From Clostridium sp. UBA6640 (GTDB lineage: Bacteria > Bacillota > Clostridia > Clostridiales > Clostridiaceae): a stretch of DNA of 17,130 nt. The DNA is taken from contig NZ_DKLM01000113.1 in NCBI RefSeq assembly GCF_002455975.1, forward strand, positions 1 to 17,130, in the 5' to 3' direction. This document shows, one piece after another, positions 17,001 to 17,130 of this stretch (its first letter is position 1; each line of letters starts with the position of its first letter). A model generated the notes under the pieces. That model was given only the letters and a program-made list of their open reading frames with translations. It did not search any database and was not told where the DNA came from. The translations under genes and the position numbers were made by a program.

Positions 17001-17032
17001 CCTAATTTAGGCATGTGAAAAAATATGCCTAA
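17001..17032 (-). promoter_or_regulatory. TTAGG/CCTAA half-site array in the accC leader
   Basis: On the plus strand CCTAA (17001-17005), TTAGG (17007-17011) and CCTAA (17028-17032) form two overlapping dyads. The outer one is a perfect 8-base inverted repeat, TTAGGCAT/ATGCCTAA, with a 10-base loop (17007-17032). The inner one is CCTAA-T-TTAGG. The array directly abuts the accC ribosome binding site. It could be an operator or a leader hairpin affecting accC translation; no regulator can be named from the sequence. Confidence 0.4.
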
Positions 17033-17086
17033 GTAATATTTAAAATTTAACTTTCTATAAAATTAAAATATAAGTTCCATTATAGA

Positions 17087-17126
17087 TAAACTATCGCAAA
17101 AATTAATTACCTATCGCAAAAGTTAA
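17087..17126. repeat. Imperfect 20-base tandem duplication spanning the end of fabZ
   Basis: On the minus strand two adjacent 20-base units (17126-17107 and 17106-17087) match at 17 of 20 positions and share TTTTGCGATAG. The first unit encodes the last residues of the putative fabZ; the second begins with its stop codon and is non-coding. A TATAAT follows at 17079-17084, but without a good -35 box. Confidence 0.75.
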
Positions 17127-17130
17127 CTCT
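17103..17130 (-). CDS. fabZ: C-terminal end of 3-hydroxyacyl-ACP dehydratase FabZ (partial)
   Basis: Reading in from the right edge in the frame ending at TAA (17103-17105), the last eight codons are ELTFAIGN. This resembles the usual FabZ C-terminus, which in Firmicutes commonly ends in a motif like AELTFAI. The position fits too, since fabZ precedes accC in many clostridial fatty-acid operons. Only eight residues are visible, so the identification rests on motif memory plus context. FabZ dehydrates 3-hydroxyacyl-ACP in the elongation cycle. About 114 bases separate its stop from the accC start. Confidence 0.5.

Noticed and set aside
17079..17107. Promoter for accC from the TATAAT at 17079-17084
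   Set aside because: The -35 position reads only AT-rich non-consensus sequence, and TATAAT strings are common by chance here. Operon read-through from fabZ explains accC expression.

Overview
The window is very AT-rich and every supported gene lies on the minus strand, so transcription runs from the right edge to the left. Purine-rich AGGAGG-type ribosome binding sites, GTG and TTG starts, a methionine aminopeptidase with a SEC-C head, a large two-domain acyl-CoA dehydratase activase and the order fabZ-accC-accD-accA all point to a low-GC Firmicute, most likely Clostridium in the narrow sense. The species cannot be told from the sequence alone.

Right end (about 13.6-17.1 kb): the tail of a fatty-acid synthesis operon. 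The last codons of what looks like fabZ run off the edge. Then come accC (biotin carboxylase), accD and accA (carboxyltransferase subunits), which together make malonyl-CoA; the biotin carrier accB must be outside the window. A long perfect hairpin about 160 bases after accA probably ends the operon. The fabZ-accC gap holds a 20-base tandem duplication across the fabZ stop and an array of TTAGG/CCTAA half-sites that could be regulatory.

Middle (about 10.2-13.6 kb): a 670-base AT-rich gap with small repeats, then a DegV-family (fatty-acid-binding) protein, an Amidase_6-type putative cell-wall hydrolase with no signal peptide, and type I methionine aminopeptidase. The amidase and map genes each have a candidate promoter. 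The amidase has a clear terminator.

Left end (1-9.9 kb): two very large genes. The first encodes an 1807-residue signalling protein: a kinase-like head that has lost its catalytic residues, an AAA/STAND-type ATPase, a long TPR-like helical region, GAF, an apparently active GGDEF domain (GGEEF with an RxxD inhibitory site), and a second GAF. It has its own extended -10 promoter and a strong terminator overlapping its stop codon, so it looks monocistronic. The second encodes a 1415-residue 2-hydroxyacyl-CoA dehydratase activase of the large form, with two complete ATPase/iron-sulfur modules and no dehydratase gene nearby.

Most of the window is ordinary core metabolism. The most unusual object is the pseudokinase-ATPase-TPR-GAF-GGDEF-GAF protein, a candidate one-polypeptide sensor feeding c-di-GMP. 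No phage, insertion sequence, CRISPR array, tRNA or rRNA was seen.
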